64,000 nt of DNA from Trileptium ribeirensis. Taxonomy: Eukaryota > Nematoda > Enoplea > Enoplida > Thoracostomopsidae. A program made the translations under genes and the position numbers. The stretch is from the NCBI GenBank assembly GCA_030248225.1, contig JASANE010019185.1, forward strand, positions 30,479 through 94,478. The letters run 5' to 3'. The notes under the pieces are model-generated. The model did no database searches and had not been told where the DNA came from. It was given only the letters and a program-made list of their open reading frames with translations. Of this stretch, positions 1 through 9,939 are shown piece after piece (positions within the stretch are counted from its first letter, which is position 1; each line of letters starts with the position of its first letter).

Positions 1-413
1 AATTTCATGTCGAAACCGATCATAAGCCGCTAAAAGCCCTGTTTGACAAGCCGCCTAGGAACTCACGCTTATCCCAATGGCGCAGTGAACTACTACTTGA
101 ATTCGGAGGATTTGAAATACAATACAGGTCAGGTAAAGAAAACGGCAATGCTGATGCTTTGTCGCGGGATCCTAGATATGACCCATCCATCAGCGAGGAA
201 CAAACGGGCGACACGTATGAAATATTAATGATGGGTCGGGGACGACCCACTGGCCCTCGTCCCCCAACAACCTGCGGAGCGTGGGATCAATCGCACTTGC
301 CGTATCCCGTACGCACAGTGACACCGCTCACACCTGGGGCGCCAACAGCTGTAATAGGAAGCCCGATAGCTCCCCAGGACAGCCAAACCCCGAGGCAATC
401 CCATCGCAACTAA
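1..413 (+). pseudogene. Ty3/gypsy RNase H, C-terminal part, with trailing out-of-frame sequence
   Basis: The frame beginning at base 3 encodes the end of a retrotransposon RNase H. The hallmark TDHKPL block lies near 18-35, followed by the W-x-x-E-L-L-L-E-F helix and the G-K-x-N-x-N-A-D-A-L-S-R block near 130-168, which includes the final conserved Asp. These are diagnostic of the Ty3/gypsy group. The frame ends at a stop at 411-413, but similarity is lost well before that. The continuing polyprotein lies in another frame from about 281 onward, so a frame change lies somewhere in 200-410. The first residues of the domain and the upstream reverse transcriptase are outside the window. Confidence 0.85.
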
Positions 414-1159
414 TTTCCGACACGCAGATAACTACAGTGCCCCCAGCGACGCTAACACAGCAAGCAGCCACGCTCAGTGCTATCCCAATTAGAATGGATC
501 CAGGAGGAACACCAGCAATGGCAGTACACACCACAACCATCCCGAGTTCTGGAGTCGGACCTCAGGCTCGAGGATCTAAAAGGCCACACCGGCCCGAATC
601 AGAAACCGTAGGACTAAGAACAACCACATTACCGACAGAGCAGGAATTTGATAGGCTCATGAAATTAATGATGCATTATGAAACTGAGATATTACCAACA
701 GTAAGGATCGAGGACGCACAAGACACCCATGAAAACATATACCTACCATTCTTTTCAGACCTCCCAGATTTCAATCTAGTACGGCTCTTGCCGTACATCT
801 AAAGAAATGATCCAGAACTGGGTCCAATTTGGTGGTATTTATACAACAAAACACGGCCCAAGGCCGAACTGGGCGCACTAAGAATAGAAATGCGAGCCCA
901 TTACTTCGAGCTAGCTCAAGACACGAAAATATTATATATGCACCCATTACAACCAGGGGACATAAATTACAAATTGTGCGTCCCAATTACACTAGTACAA
1001 CAGGTACTCAAACACGAACATAACACCTTATGTGGAGGACATCCTGGCCGCGATCGACTACTAGCAAAATTAAAACAATTTTACTACTGGAAGGGTATGT
1101 CGGAGCACGCACAACAATGGATCAGGCGATGCACTCGAAGGACCCAATTGCTCGGATAA
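281..1159 (+). pseudogene. Pol spacer and integrase N-terminal zinc-binding domain, broken
   Basis: This frame runs 281-802, hits a TAA at 800-802, then continues open in the same frame to 1159. The first part is a hydrophilic Thr/Pro-rich spacer. The second contains the integrase zinc finger: a valine-rich helix, H-x-H and a GGHPGRDRL block near 1010-1060, the YYWKGM block near 1082-1100, and a Cys near 1130. The partner Cys expected three residues later is an Arg, and the frame stops at 1157-1159. The DDE core is in frame +1 immediately after, so a second frame change lies around 1125-1160. The conserved HHCC architecture, though incomplete, supports gypsy integrase. Confidence 0.75.
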
Positions 1160-3834
1160 CCACTGGATTGGGTAGAGTTCCGTTGACAAATCAACCAATG
1201 TATCGTGTATTCGTAGACATACTCGATATTCAAGTTGGGTCGCAAGCGGGTAACCGCTATGTTATTGAATTCATCGATCAATTCACGAAGTTCACAATAG
1301 CAGTGGCAATAAGGCACCAGGATGCACACACAGCCCCACACATATTTTTATATGAGGTAGTCAACAAATACGGAGCTCCCAGGGAGCTATATTCCGATAG
1401 AGGACGGGCTTTCACCGCACATATGTTTGAAAACCTGTGTCAAGAAATGCACATATTTCCGCACAGGAGTTTAGCGTACCACCCTCAAGCGAATGGAGAA
1501 ATTGAAAGATTTAATAGGACATTATTGTATTTATTACGAGTCAGTGTACCACAAAATGATCATCACTCATGGGATGTATCATTACCGTTTTGCATCATGG
1601 CTTATAATTCATCGGTACACACAGCAACAAAATACCCACCGTTTTTGCTCATGCACGGATTCTATCCTAGGCTCCCCGGCGAATACGACACGCACAGTGC
1701 AGCTACAGTATACACCGGGGCTCACTCCTATAGGGCCAACGCGCAGCGCTGGATGGCTTCTATTAGAGAGCGCGCATACCAACCAATGAGAGCCGCTCAA
1801 GAGATAAATCAGTTAAGGTACAATAGGCGAACCCGCGAACCTCGCTACCAGACAGGTGAGCTAGTTTATTTTTATAGGCACGACACCACTCCAGGAACAT
1901 CCAGGAAACTTACACCTCGTTGGTGCGGACCGTACAAAATACTAGGAATCACCCCGCCATGCATGCGTGTAAGAATACATTCTAATCCGGAAGGCATGGA
2001 ACATGTTGTACACCTTAACAGAACTAAGTCGTGTTTTAGGGCATTAGATCCAGTACCAAACGTAGGAGACTGGTTAGGTCAGGTACACGCTTCGGTATTA
2101 GAAAGGGGTCTGAATGAACCAACCCAACGAATTATCGCTGATAGGGATTTCGTTACTAAAATAGAACCCGTAGATGAGGTAGCAGTGCGCACTGTAAGAA
2201 CAGCAGTCAGCGATAGTTCAGATACCGAGAGTATAGAAATGGGTGACCCTAACGATCCTAACTTATATCGTCGGACATACGCAGAAATCGAGGCCGAGCA
2301 GGCAGCGGTGGAACATGTTGAGTATCGGACGGACGAATATGAACCGCAAAACCCAAGGACGGTCAGGAATCGGATTCCTCTGACTGATCCAGATAGAGAA
2401 ATAGAACCATCTTGGCCACCAATATCGCTGGAACAGGTTACTAGTCAAGAGGCTTTCTCGTACATACCAGAACCTGGTAGCCGAGACACGCAGGTAGGGT
2501 ACGGACAACATACGGTGCCAGTAACCACAATGGAAAGAATAGTAGCTACCAGCGAGGAAGTTCCATTCGGGGTACCGACTGTAGGTGTAGGCATACTTGA
2601 AGGACAACACTTCTATTCCGCGGATGTTACGCTGTCCACTACACCTCGCGGAGCTTCAGGAGGAATTGTCGTACCTGGTCCATACATTTCAGGGGACCTA
2701 CGCTATGCAATTATGCTCGCTGCTCAGGACCATCCATTTGAATCACGACCAGCTGAACATATTATGGCATCGCAGTTGCGGGTACCAATGGAAATGTCAA
2801 CTCAAACTGTAGGAGACTATACGACAATGCGCCCTTATAGCGCTCCACCAGCAGCCGCTGACAGGCCTATGTCTCCCCATCAATGCGTTTTTCGGGAGGC
2901 AGCCTTTACTCAACCGCCAGGGTCACCACTGTCCAGCTATCTATCGGAGACATCTGGCGAGGACACTACCGTGGACGTGAGAGCAGCTGAAGCAGACGAC
3001 GAGTTAACTAGTCAGACATCACAGGAGCCCTCTTCAGCTGAACGACGTGGTCGAACGGGACAAGGAACATCCAGCAGTAGTTCTCGAACACCTACTACAC
3101 AACCGGGAGCATCCGACTCATTAAGCGAATTCACACTTGCGGGATCAAGCAGCGAACCACCAGTACCCCGAATGGGAATCGTTCGCGCGGTAACCTTAGA
3201 TACCTCTGCCCGCACACGAGCATCGACAGAAGAACGAGGAAAGGCACTTGTTGGACGGGCCACGCAACGGAAGCAAATTGTATCAACACGAGGAGGTTTC
3301 ACCACCCAGTCTGGCACCACTGACCAGCCAGGACCATCCACGGTAACTATCACAGAGCAGGTACACCCCACTACTGCTACTACTACCTCCTCAGGAATAA
3401 TACGCCTTAGTACGACTCATGCGACGGTCCCAACCAGACACATACTACATCGCCAGGCCAGGGATCGGGTCTTTAGGCCATACGGCGCAGCATCAGACGA
3501 AGAGGTAGGAGACGCCTTACGCAGACAGAGACGCGTAACTTTCCAGGAACCTGGGACGACCATCACTGAAACAGCAGGAACATCAACTAGACTAGCCTCT
3601 ACTACACGCACACAATCCACTACTGTCACCACTTCAATGACAAGTGCACCAACACCAACCCCACGACAACTTTTAACGGAAGGACACTCGCCAGGTGGGA
3701 CCCAGCCACCGACCTCATTTCCCCGTTATCCTTCCAGCCAGGAATTACACCCTGCAGCTTGGCGACGACGAACACCCCGACCACCACCCTATGAAGAGTC
3801 TGACTCGGACGACCCTGATCTGCGGGTGGATTAA
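1030..3834 (+). CDS. Gypsy integrase DDE core, GPY/F module and long Ser/Thr/Pro tail ending in PPPY
   Basis: The open frame is 934 codons, but its first 35 or so are a shadow of the zinc-finger frame; integrase proper starts near 1135. The DDE triad is visible: Asp at residue 63 (VFVDILD), Asp at 123 (YSDRGRAF) and Glu at 159 (NGEIERFNR), giving the canonical 35-residue Asp-Glu spacing. A GPY/F motif (RWCGPYKILG) sits near residue 300. From about 340 to 934 the protein has no recognised domain. It is rich in Ser, Thr, Pro, Glu and Arg, with acidic patches, and carries PPPY at 918-921 near the end. Typical gypsy integrases end within about 100 residues of GPY/F, so the tail is unusually long. 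It may be an extension of integrase or a fused accessory region. The tail's uninterrupted 1.8-kb frame suggests this part decayed little. Confidence 0.85.
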   Translation: MWRTSWPRSTTSKIKTILLLEGYVGARTTMDQAMHSKDPIARITTGLGRVPLTNQPMYRVFVDILDIQVGSQAGNRYVIEFIDQFTKFTIAVAIRHQDAHTAPHIFLYEVVNKYGAPRELYSDRGRAFTAHMFENLCQEMHIFPHRSLAYHPQANGEIERFNRTLLYLLRVSVPQNDHHSWDVSLPFCIMAYNSSVHTATKYPPFLLMHGFYPRLPGEYDTHSAATVYTGAHSYRANAQRWMASIRERAYQPMRAAQEINQLRYNRRTREPRYQTGELVYFYRHDTTPGTSRKLTPRWCGPYKILGITPPCMRVRIHSNPEGMEHVVHLNRTKSCFRALDPVPNVGDWLGQVHASVLERGLNEPTQRIIADRDFVTKIEPVDEVAVRTVRTAVSDSSDTESIEMGDPNDPNLYRRTYAEIEAEQAAVEHVEYRTDEYEPQNPRTVRNRIPLTDPDREIEPSWPPISLEQVTSQEAFSYIPEPGSRDTQVGYGQHTVPVTTMERIVATSEEVPFGVPTVGVGILEGQHFYSADVTLSTTPRGASGGIVVPGPYISGDLRYAIMLAAQDHPFESRPAEHIMASQLRVPMEMSTQTVGDYTTMRPYSAPPAAADRPMSPHQCVFREAAFTQPPGSPLSSYLSETSGEDTTVDVRAAEADDELTSQTSQEPSSAERRGRTGQGTSSSSSRTPTTQPGASDSLSEFTLAGSSSEPPVPRMGIVRAVTLDTSARTRASTEERGKALVGRATQRKQIVSTRGGFTTQSGTTDQPGPSTVTITEQVHPTTATTTSSGIIRLSTTHATVPTRHILHRQARDRVFRPYGAASDEEVGDALRRQRRVTFQEPGTTITETAGTSTRLASTTRTQSTTVTTSMTSAPTPTPRQLLTEGHSPGGTQPPTSFPRYPSSQELHPAAWRRRTPRPPPYEESDSDDPDLRVD

Positions 3835-3978
3835 TCCTAATCATATTCGCACGTACCTCAACACAAGTGAACACAACAGGCCAACAAAAAGGGGGGTAGA
3901 AGAGGGGATCAGGAATACATTTACAGGTAAAACAAGATTATCTTTACACTCAGCCTTATCTCGGTATACACATTATAG
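3835..3978 (+). other. Short spacer between pol and the first extra ORF
   Basis: This 144-bp stretch separates the pol stop from the first ATG of the next ORF. It is A-rich with a GGGGGG run near 3890 and no recognised signal. Expression of the downstream ORF could need a spliced or subgenomic RNA; no obvious splice site was confirmed. Confidence 0.5.
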
Positions 3979-5217
3979 ATGCGACGAAGCTACAGTGCCA
4001 ACGACATCCAGATGCCAATGCTACCAACAGGCGTGCGGCACGTACCGATGGTTTGCGGCGGCGGCATCTATCCGACGGTGCCTCTTTATCAAGCTCCACC
4101 AGGATCGCGCGGGGAAAACTTCGCCTCCAAAGGGACCCGCCGGCCAATGCTTGCCAACGAGACAACGACGCTCGACAAGTTCGAACACAACGGGCGGCGT
4201 CTGTCCAGCGTGTCTGAGCATTTTCATCTCAGCGTCCTGGAGCTGCTGGATTACAACAACGCCGCAAAGGAGTTGGCCGAGGCGAACATCAGCCCAACCG
4301 AGCTACAACTCCGTAGCGTCGCACTCCATCGCCGCCTACCGATGAAGAGACGCTGCATGCTGAAATCTTATTACCCGCACATAATGCGGCCAATCCTATT
4401 GGCCAAATTCAGCATGCCTGAATATGCGGAGGAATTGGAGGCTACCGAGGACCGGCGTCTATACAACGCTTCGCTCGACGACTTCTGGGGAACAGGCGCC
4501 TTCCACATCGATTGCTGTTGTGGCCGCACGTTCCACAACGTGACGGGTCGTCTGCTCGAGGAAATCCGGGCTTACCATCGGGATGGCCTCGTGCGCTGGC
4601 CCCAAGTCGTCATCGTGGGCGACGAGCAAGCGTTGCCGCTACTTAACGTCGCCGACCAGCATAATTGGCTGGTATTCGCTTGGCCACGTATGGAAATGGC
4701 CGACTTAATACAATGGGCCAACGCGTTCGTCACGCCACAGACTGACTGTGTCATCATGGTAGGCGGCTATGGCAAACTGTGGCAAGCCGACCGCAAGGTC
4801 TATTCGCCCAGTGCGTCCATCAAACGCATTAAGCGGAAATTGGAGGTACTTGAACGGCGCCTCCGGGAAAATGCGGCCGTCTATATCGCCCCGCCGCCAT
4901 AGCAGTGGAACGCTACGAACTATACCAGCGAAGCCTGGACGACAGAGCTGCGTACACGGAAACTGCGCCTTACCGCGGACCACCAAGCGCTCCGCAACGT
5001 CGTCATGGCCGCATGGTCGGTGCCACTAACGGCACCCGAAGCCTGGGATACGGTCGGACCGTTCAACCGGGGTGAGGATCGCCAACGATGGTCTGAACCA
5101 GTGGTATCGCCCGCTTATCATGCGGAACTGGTCAACTGGGTGGGTCATTATGTTCGGTGCACAGGACTTTTTCGCCTCGGCGAACAACGCAAAGGCGACA
5201 ACGAAGAAGAAGAATAG
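3979..5217 (+). CDS. Retrotransposon accessory ORF A, SGNH-hydrolase-like fold (predicted inactive), interrupted by TAG
   Basis: The frame starts at an ATG, runs 307 codons, hits TAG at 4900-4902 and stays open in the same frame to the stop at 5215-5217. The part after TAG aligns residue by residue with the matching part of the next ORF, so it belongs to the same gene. A helical region with HIMRPILL (about 134-141) precedes a segment resembling SGNH/GDSL esterases: VIVGDE at about 211-216 (block I, Ser replaced by Glu), AWPR near 234 (block II-like), and VIMVGGYG at about 258-265 (block III GGxN-like, Asn absent). A basic helix follows (280-297). No signal peptide or membrane segment is seen. 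The fold assignment is inference from block order and spacing. Esterase-like domains are known in ORF1 of some LINEs, but this position after pol is not something I recognise. Confidence 0.6.
4900..4902 (+). other. In-frame TAG inside ORF A
   Basis: The amber codon is followed by CAG. Homology to the paralogous ORF continues directly on both sides with no frame shift. It is either a decay mutation or a leaky stop; sequence alone cannot decide. Confidence 0.6.
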
Positions 5218-5446
5218 TACTCAGAGGGGAATCTGTTTGCACGTAGGTACCTACAGCCAAAAGAAAGCAGGTAACCAGTGAGAAGTCATAGAACACCCTA
5301 GAACAGTAGAAGACGCAACCCTTTAAGGCATAGGGGATTCCGTCTGCGGACACGCGCGGGAAATCAGGAGCAGAGGTAGAAATCACACAGCTATTGTATC
5401 AAATTACACTAGTGTGCAAAGCGCAAATCGACCATTGCGAAAAGGG
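5218..5446 (+). other. Spacer between accessory ORFs A and B
   Basis: About 230 bp with no recognised gene. The frame of ORF B is open from 5414, but its first ATG is at 5447. Confidence 0.4.
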
Positions 5447-6811
5447 ATGAAACCTATAAAGGTTATATTATTGCAGATGGACAACAGCGTTCGGCAACGC
5501 AATGAGAATAACAAGGACGACTGCAGCGTTCGGCGACGCCGCGACAGTCAGGTGGACAATGGCGCTAAGCGACGAAATGACAACGATACCAGACGGTCTG
5601 AAGGCGGTCTGGCCCGACGGTTATCAACAACCGGGCCGTACGCCCCGCCCGAAGCCACTACGTACCGCCTGCCTAGCATTCCAACGTACCATGTCGACCT
5701 GACGAAGCCGTACGTTCCTTTCCTGTCCCACGGCACCGAGTGGCCGGAGCTATCCAATATGCACGAAGCTCCGACGCCCTTCCATCACGACGGTACTACA
5801 GCTCCAACCGTCGAACAACATTACCAGGTAAGAGTGCTTCTTGTACTCGGCCTGATGGAAGCGGCCAAAGAACTCATGGACATGGTCGGCACGCCGCAGC
5901 AAATAAAAGCGAGAGCACGGGCGCTAAAGGACGAGCTGGTCGACAACATCACAAGCGCCCGGCTCAAACCGCTGCTCGAACACATAATGCGGCCAATACT
6001 ACTCCGTAAATTCAGCATTCCCAGCTACGCGCGAATTTTGCATCTTACTGGCGACCGCCCGCTACTGGAGGTAACCACCGATACCTTCTGTGGCGTCGGA
6101 CGCACAATTCAGCAACTGCGGCAAGGCGAACAACCCAGGCATTGCCACAATGTCATGGGACGGCTCTTGGAGGAGGTACGTGAATACCTTACCTCCGGGT
6201 ACGCTTGCTGGCCGCACATGATCATCATGGGCGACGCGCTCACGCTGCCGTTGCTAGAAATAGCCAACGACAATAAGTGGCTAGTCTGCGCATGGCCTGG
6301 CACCACGCTAATACGCATGATCCAACTCGCCAGCGCTGTCCTAACGCCGCTAACCAAATGCGTCATCTTACTTGGAGGCTACCAATACATCTACCGGAAG
6401 GCGCAACCGGAGCAGCTCCATGCGACCAACCCAAACGCAGCCTTCAAGAAGATCAAACGCCATTTGGGAATGCTATCGCGGCGGGTACCAACACGAGCAC
6501 CCATTGTCGTCGCACCGCCGATACCCCGATGGGCCGCGACTAACCAAGACGCAACGTCTTGGACGGTCGAATTTAAACGGATTGTCGCTAACCATCGGCA
6601 ACAACACGATGCCTTCCACAACGTCTACTTCCCAAACTGGCCAGTCGCTTTCAACGCCGCGGACGCCTGGGAACGAGACGAACCGCATATGGAATGGCAG
6701 GAGCGCCCACAGTTCGAGGAGCCAATGGTCTCCAGGTACTGCTTGCGCAATTTGCGGGAGTGGGTCGGCCAGCTGGTGCGCGATGCCGAACTCGGACGCT
6801 TGACCCGGTAG
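5447..6811 (+). CDS. Retrotransposon accessory ORF B, intact paralogue of ORF A, SGNH-like fold
   Basis: An uninterrupted 454-codon ORF from the first in-frame ATG. It opens with a basic, Arg/Asn-rich, probably disordered region of about 60 residues. A Pro/Tyr-rich stretch follows, then the part shared with ORF A: HIMRPILLRKFS near 179, HNVMGRLLEE near 234, MIIMGDALTLPLLE near 258-271 (Ser of GDS replaced by Ala), CAWPG near 281-285, VILLGGYQ near 306-313, a basic helix, and APPIPRW near 357. The C-terminal part mirrors the segment of ORF A beyond its TAG, including the W(V)GxxVR block. The tandem paralogues point to duplication within the element. ORF B is intact while pol is broken. No signal peptide, transmembrane helix or zinc knuckle is seen, so env or gag identity is not supported. 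Confidence 0.75.
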   Translation: MKPIKVILLQMDNSVRQRNENNKDDCSVRRRRDSQVDNGAKRRNDNDTRRSEGGLARRLSTTGPYAPPEATTYRLPSIPTYHVDLTKPYVPFLSHGTEWPELSNMHEAPTPFHHDGTTAPTVEQHYQVRVLLVLGLMEAAKELMDMVGTPQQIKARARALKDELVDNITSARLKPLLEHIMRPILLRKFSIPSYARILHLTGDRPLLEVTTDTFCGVGRTIQQLRQGEQPRHCHNVMGRLLEEVREYLTSGYACWPHMIIMGDALTLPLLEIANDNKWLVCAWPGTTLIRMIQLASAVLTPLTKCVILLGGYQYIYRKAQPEQLHATNPNAAFKKIKRHLGMLSRRVPTRAPIVVAPPIPRWAATNQDATSWTVEFKRIVANHRQQHDAFHNVYFPNWPVAFNAADAWERDEPHMEWQERPQFEEPMVSRYCLRNLREWVGQLVRDAELGRLTR

Positions 6812-7889
6812 TCGAGTAAGACAAAACAAGAAACTTAAAGCATGAATCCTCAGAGAAGTAGGAATAAGCGTGCGAGTAGTTAGACAAACCTAGGTGAGAG
6901 ATAAGGATGATTGAAACAGGTAGGGCAAGAAATGGCGAGCAGCGCCGAACATAAATAAAGCATGCTGAATAACCAGTAGGACCGCACAAAGCAAGCGGGG
7001 CAGCACACAAGCGCTAGTTACCAAATTGTTCCTCACGAACGGACCAAACCACTTTTACATGACCTAATAATAAGAAGGCTTGTCACTTAAAGTGGAGAAA
7101 ATCATGACCCAAGTGCAAACGATTAGAAAATGGCAAACTATGCATCTTGAGTGATAGAGGTAGTCCAAAACAACCTGAGTGCAATAACATCTATTACCAC
7201 CATCAAAGCAAATTAAGCAAAACTTGATTGCGAATTATTCAAAGGGGCGTATTAAAGGTCAACGAATGGGAACTTCTGGGAATAGGCACCCCGGCGGCCG
7301 GACAGTTCCTGGGAGTTACCCGAAAACAAATAAGGGGTCTGTTTTCGAACCCAACCCCAATATGGAAGTACGTGCGGAATACCGTAATGAAATGCTATTG
7401 TATATATATAATGTTATATTATATGTGACAAAGAGCGATATATTACTCTAATAAAAATTTAGTATTTCTCAGAAACACTTTCAAAGATACAAAATTATCA
7501 TAAAATATTATAGGCCATAAGGGAAAACTTCCAAATTTACCGAAAATAAAGGGAGAAGGGACGCGTTTTTGGTGATAACCAAACAAATTGATCGTCCTTC
7601 TACCCTCGTTTTAGCGAAATTTTAGCATATTTTTAACAATTTTAGGAAATTTTTGGAAAATTTTCGGAATTTAGTGCAATTTTAAGCCCAAACGGGCTAA
7701 ATTTTACAAATTTCACGCCCAAACGGGCCAATTCTTCGAATTTCATACTAATTTTACTTAATTGAAATCAAGGGCTGTACATCACCTGGAATTAAGCACG
7801 CAAAATTTTCACTTTCTTTTCCAAATATCAACAAATTTAACTTACTACCATAAGTAAGTAGTCTATAAAATCCAAAAAATTTTAAGAGA
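6812..7889. other. Non-coding retroelement tail, no gene seen
   Basis: A-rich then AT-rich sequence after ORF B. A purine-rich run (GGGAGAAGGGA) near 7551-7561 could be a polypurine tract, but no TG-starting LTR follows it convincingly. GCCCAAACGGGC occurs twice near 7686-7735. No ORF is credible. Confidence 0.4.
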
Positions 7890-9153
7890 TGTAACAGCCC
7901 GAGTTTCACGTGGAATCTTAAACATTCAAAATCCGGCCAGAAGGGCCTTAAATTTGGGGAATAAAGGGCGATCGGATACCGGTGGAGCGTGGTCCGGACT
8001 ATATCTTGTGCATTATTGCTTCGTTGTTATAAAATAAACTCTATGTCATTATTGTATTGTGTTGCTTCGGTCACGCTCCACCAGGCCGAGGTGCGCGGGG
8101 TGATTTCGCACCAAAATTGGACCAGAATTCTACGATGAAGGTATCCGACCGATCCCCGGACAATTATTGTTTTATATATAATAAAACGTTTGTGCAATTG
8201 ATTTGTGTTGAAATGTGGGACGGATGCGTAGTCGGATCGGCCGGGGACAAGTGGGAGAGATTTCGCGTTTTATCACAACCCGGCTTGACAAATTTTGTAA
8301 ATTAGGTGCCCCAGGGTCGGTTCCGGTGCGCATCCGTGAACAATAACTATACATATATGTGTTTGTTCGTTGATAAAATAGTGTACTTACTTGGTGCTTG
8401 CGCCCGGGTGTCAGGACGGGACGCAGTGTCGTACAAAGTCCCCGGCGGCAAAAGGCAATTTGGGTTTGTTTTACAATGGTCCGGGACCCGTAAGTTTATC
8501 CTGACACGCCGGCGGAAGCTGACATGTATTTGGTACGGTACGGGCTAAAGGGAGTGCATAAAGTATGGGATAAAATTTACTTAACATGGAAAGAGTCTCA
8601 TTTTTAAAGGGGTATCAGTAAATTGAAATTTTGGGGGTTTTATTGATCTCAAACAAAAAGGGGGATATTGAGCTATCATCAGGGACCTGTAAGGCTTCAA
8701 AATCACTCGTGCGGGTCACCCTCACCCCAACCCATAAATACTTATGGACCCTCAATCCAGCGCTTAAACTCTCAAACTTTAGGGCCCTAAATCACTACAT
8801 CTCAAACCAAAACTCCCCGATTTTCGGAGCCCCGTACCTTAATTGGGCCCTATACTAACTATTTTATTGAAAACCGGGGCCGCCCGCCCCAACAGATTTC
8901 CACAGGATTCCCCTAACTCACTTGGGACCCAAAATTTTCCTATCGTGCACGCATTTCTCTGCTCTTAACGGGTCTCCTAAGGGACTTACACTAAAATAAA
9001 GGCTATCATAAGTAGGCGACCAGCCAGGGCATGGATATGATCCCGCTCCCGGCCGCCTACTCCACTCCATTCCTAAAAAATAGACAAAATTAATAAAAAA
9101 CCTTGTTTATCAGTAGCGCCTGAAGCGCTTATATATATTGCCAATGCTGCAGG

Positions 9154-9175
9154 CCTCGCGCCGACCAGCGCGAGG
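9154..9175 (+). other. Perfect 8-bp GC hairpin
   Basis: CCTCGCGC at 9154-9161 pairs with GCGCGAGG at 9168-9175 around a 6-base loop. A second stem-loop (CTTGGC...GCCAAG) lies about 25-50 bases further on. They could be structured RNA in an LTR leader; the function is unknown. Confidence 0.5.
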
Positions 9176-9560
9176 TTTAGTTGTTTACGATATAGCTTGG
9201 CACCCTTCGGCCAAGTTTGTGCTATTTCTGTGGCAGACTAGCTGTTTTGATGAGTGCCCACTCTGGGGCGATGGTAGCGTTGTTTTATCATAATGTATTA
9301 TTTTGGAAAGCTGCTGGTTTTCATTATTGTGTATATTGGTTGTGGCGGCGATTTCAAACCAGTCATTAAAGAGTTAAGGGGGGCCGAATGTGATTCTATA
9401 GCCGTACTGTTGAGCCCGCGATTAATGTTCTTGTTAGCAGCCCTGAGTTTATTGGAGTTGTTTGTCAGTGATGTGTTTTGTGTAGCCTAGGATTTTCAAA
9501 TTTCAAATGTAAAGTTTTGGTACTCAGCCAGAAAGAGAGAGGGTAGGCGACGCCTCGGAG

Positions 9561-9569
9561 TATAAAAGG
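9561..9569 (+). promoter_or_regulatory. TATA box of a probable LTR promoter
   Basis: TATAAAAGG in a GC-richer context, with a pyrimidine-flanked CAGTC about 35 bases downstream (near 9595-9600) that fits an initiator. It is consistent with an LTR core promoter. Confidence 0.45.
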
Positions 9570-9900
9570 AGACTGCCCGATTCCTCGATCGGGACCAGTC
9601 GAGAAAAATTTGCTTAAGTTTAGCGGTTGTCGCCAATTAAAGTTGTAGCTTTCGCTTTGTTTTGTTTTTGTTTTAGGCTTTTCTTTTGGACTTACCGGGG
9701 TTGGTTTCTCGCCGTACCTCTACGGTGGAGAGCCTTCCCTGGATTTAGGACTTTCATAATCACGCACGGGCCGCACTTTGCGGGTGTTGGAGCGTCGGTA
9801 GGATGCTCCGCACGCCCGTAAAGGTTGGACCCCGCCAAAATCCATAAAATGCATTAGATGATTCAAAATTTTACTTGCACGCATCTCGACTGGTTCCCCG

Positions 9901-9939
9901 CTCCTCGGACATATCCTTTTTGTTCGCCGGTCCGAGGAG
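9901..9939 (+). other. Perfect 10-bp stem hairpin
   Basis: CTCCTCGGAC (9901-9910) pairs with GTCCGAGGAG (9930-9939) around a T-rich loop. It is flanked by near-direct repeats of TTCAAAATTTTACTT and ATCAAAATTTTACTT. It may be a terminator/polyadenylation-type structure in an LTR, or MITE debris. Confidence 0.45.

Larger units (their letters stand above)
1..6811 (+). mobile_element. Ty3/gypsy-like LTR retrotransposon, partial (3' part of pol plus two extra ORFs)
   Basis: The window opens inside an RNase H domain and continues through integrase (zinc finger, DDE core, GPY/F), a long low-complexity tail and two further ORFs in the same orientation. The RNase H then integrase order is that of Ty3/gypsy elements. 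Gag, protease, reverse transcriptase and the 5' LTR would lie left of position 1. The pol reading frame changes twice and has one internal stop, so this copy is probably inactive. The extra ORFs lie 3' of pol, where errantivirus-like elements carry env, but neither shows a signal peptide or a transmembrane segment. The 3' LTR was not identified; candidate LTR signals lie further right but could not be matched to a 5' copy. Confidence 0.85.

Noticed and set aside
3979..6811. Envelope glycoprotein identity for the extra ORFs
   Set aside because: No signal peptide, transmembrane segment, furin-type site or glycoprotein features.
7330..7360. tRNA-like B box TTCGAACCC
   Set aside because: No A box, acceptor stem or cloverleaf could be built around it.
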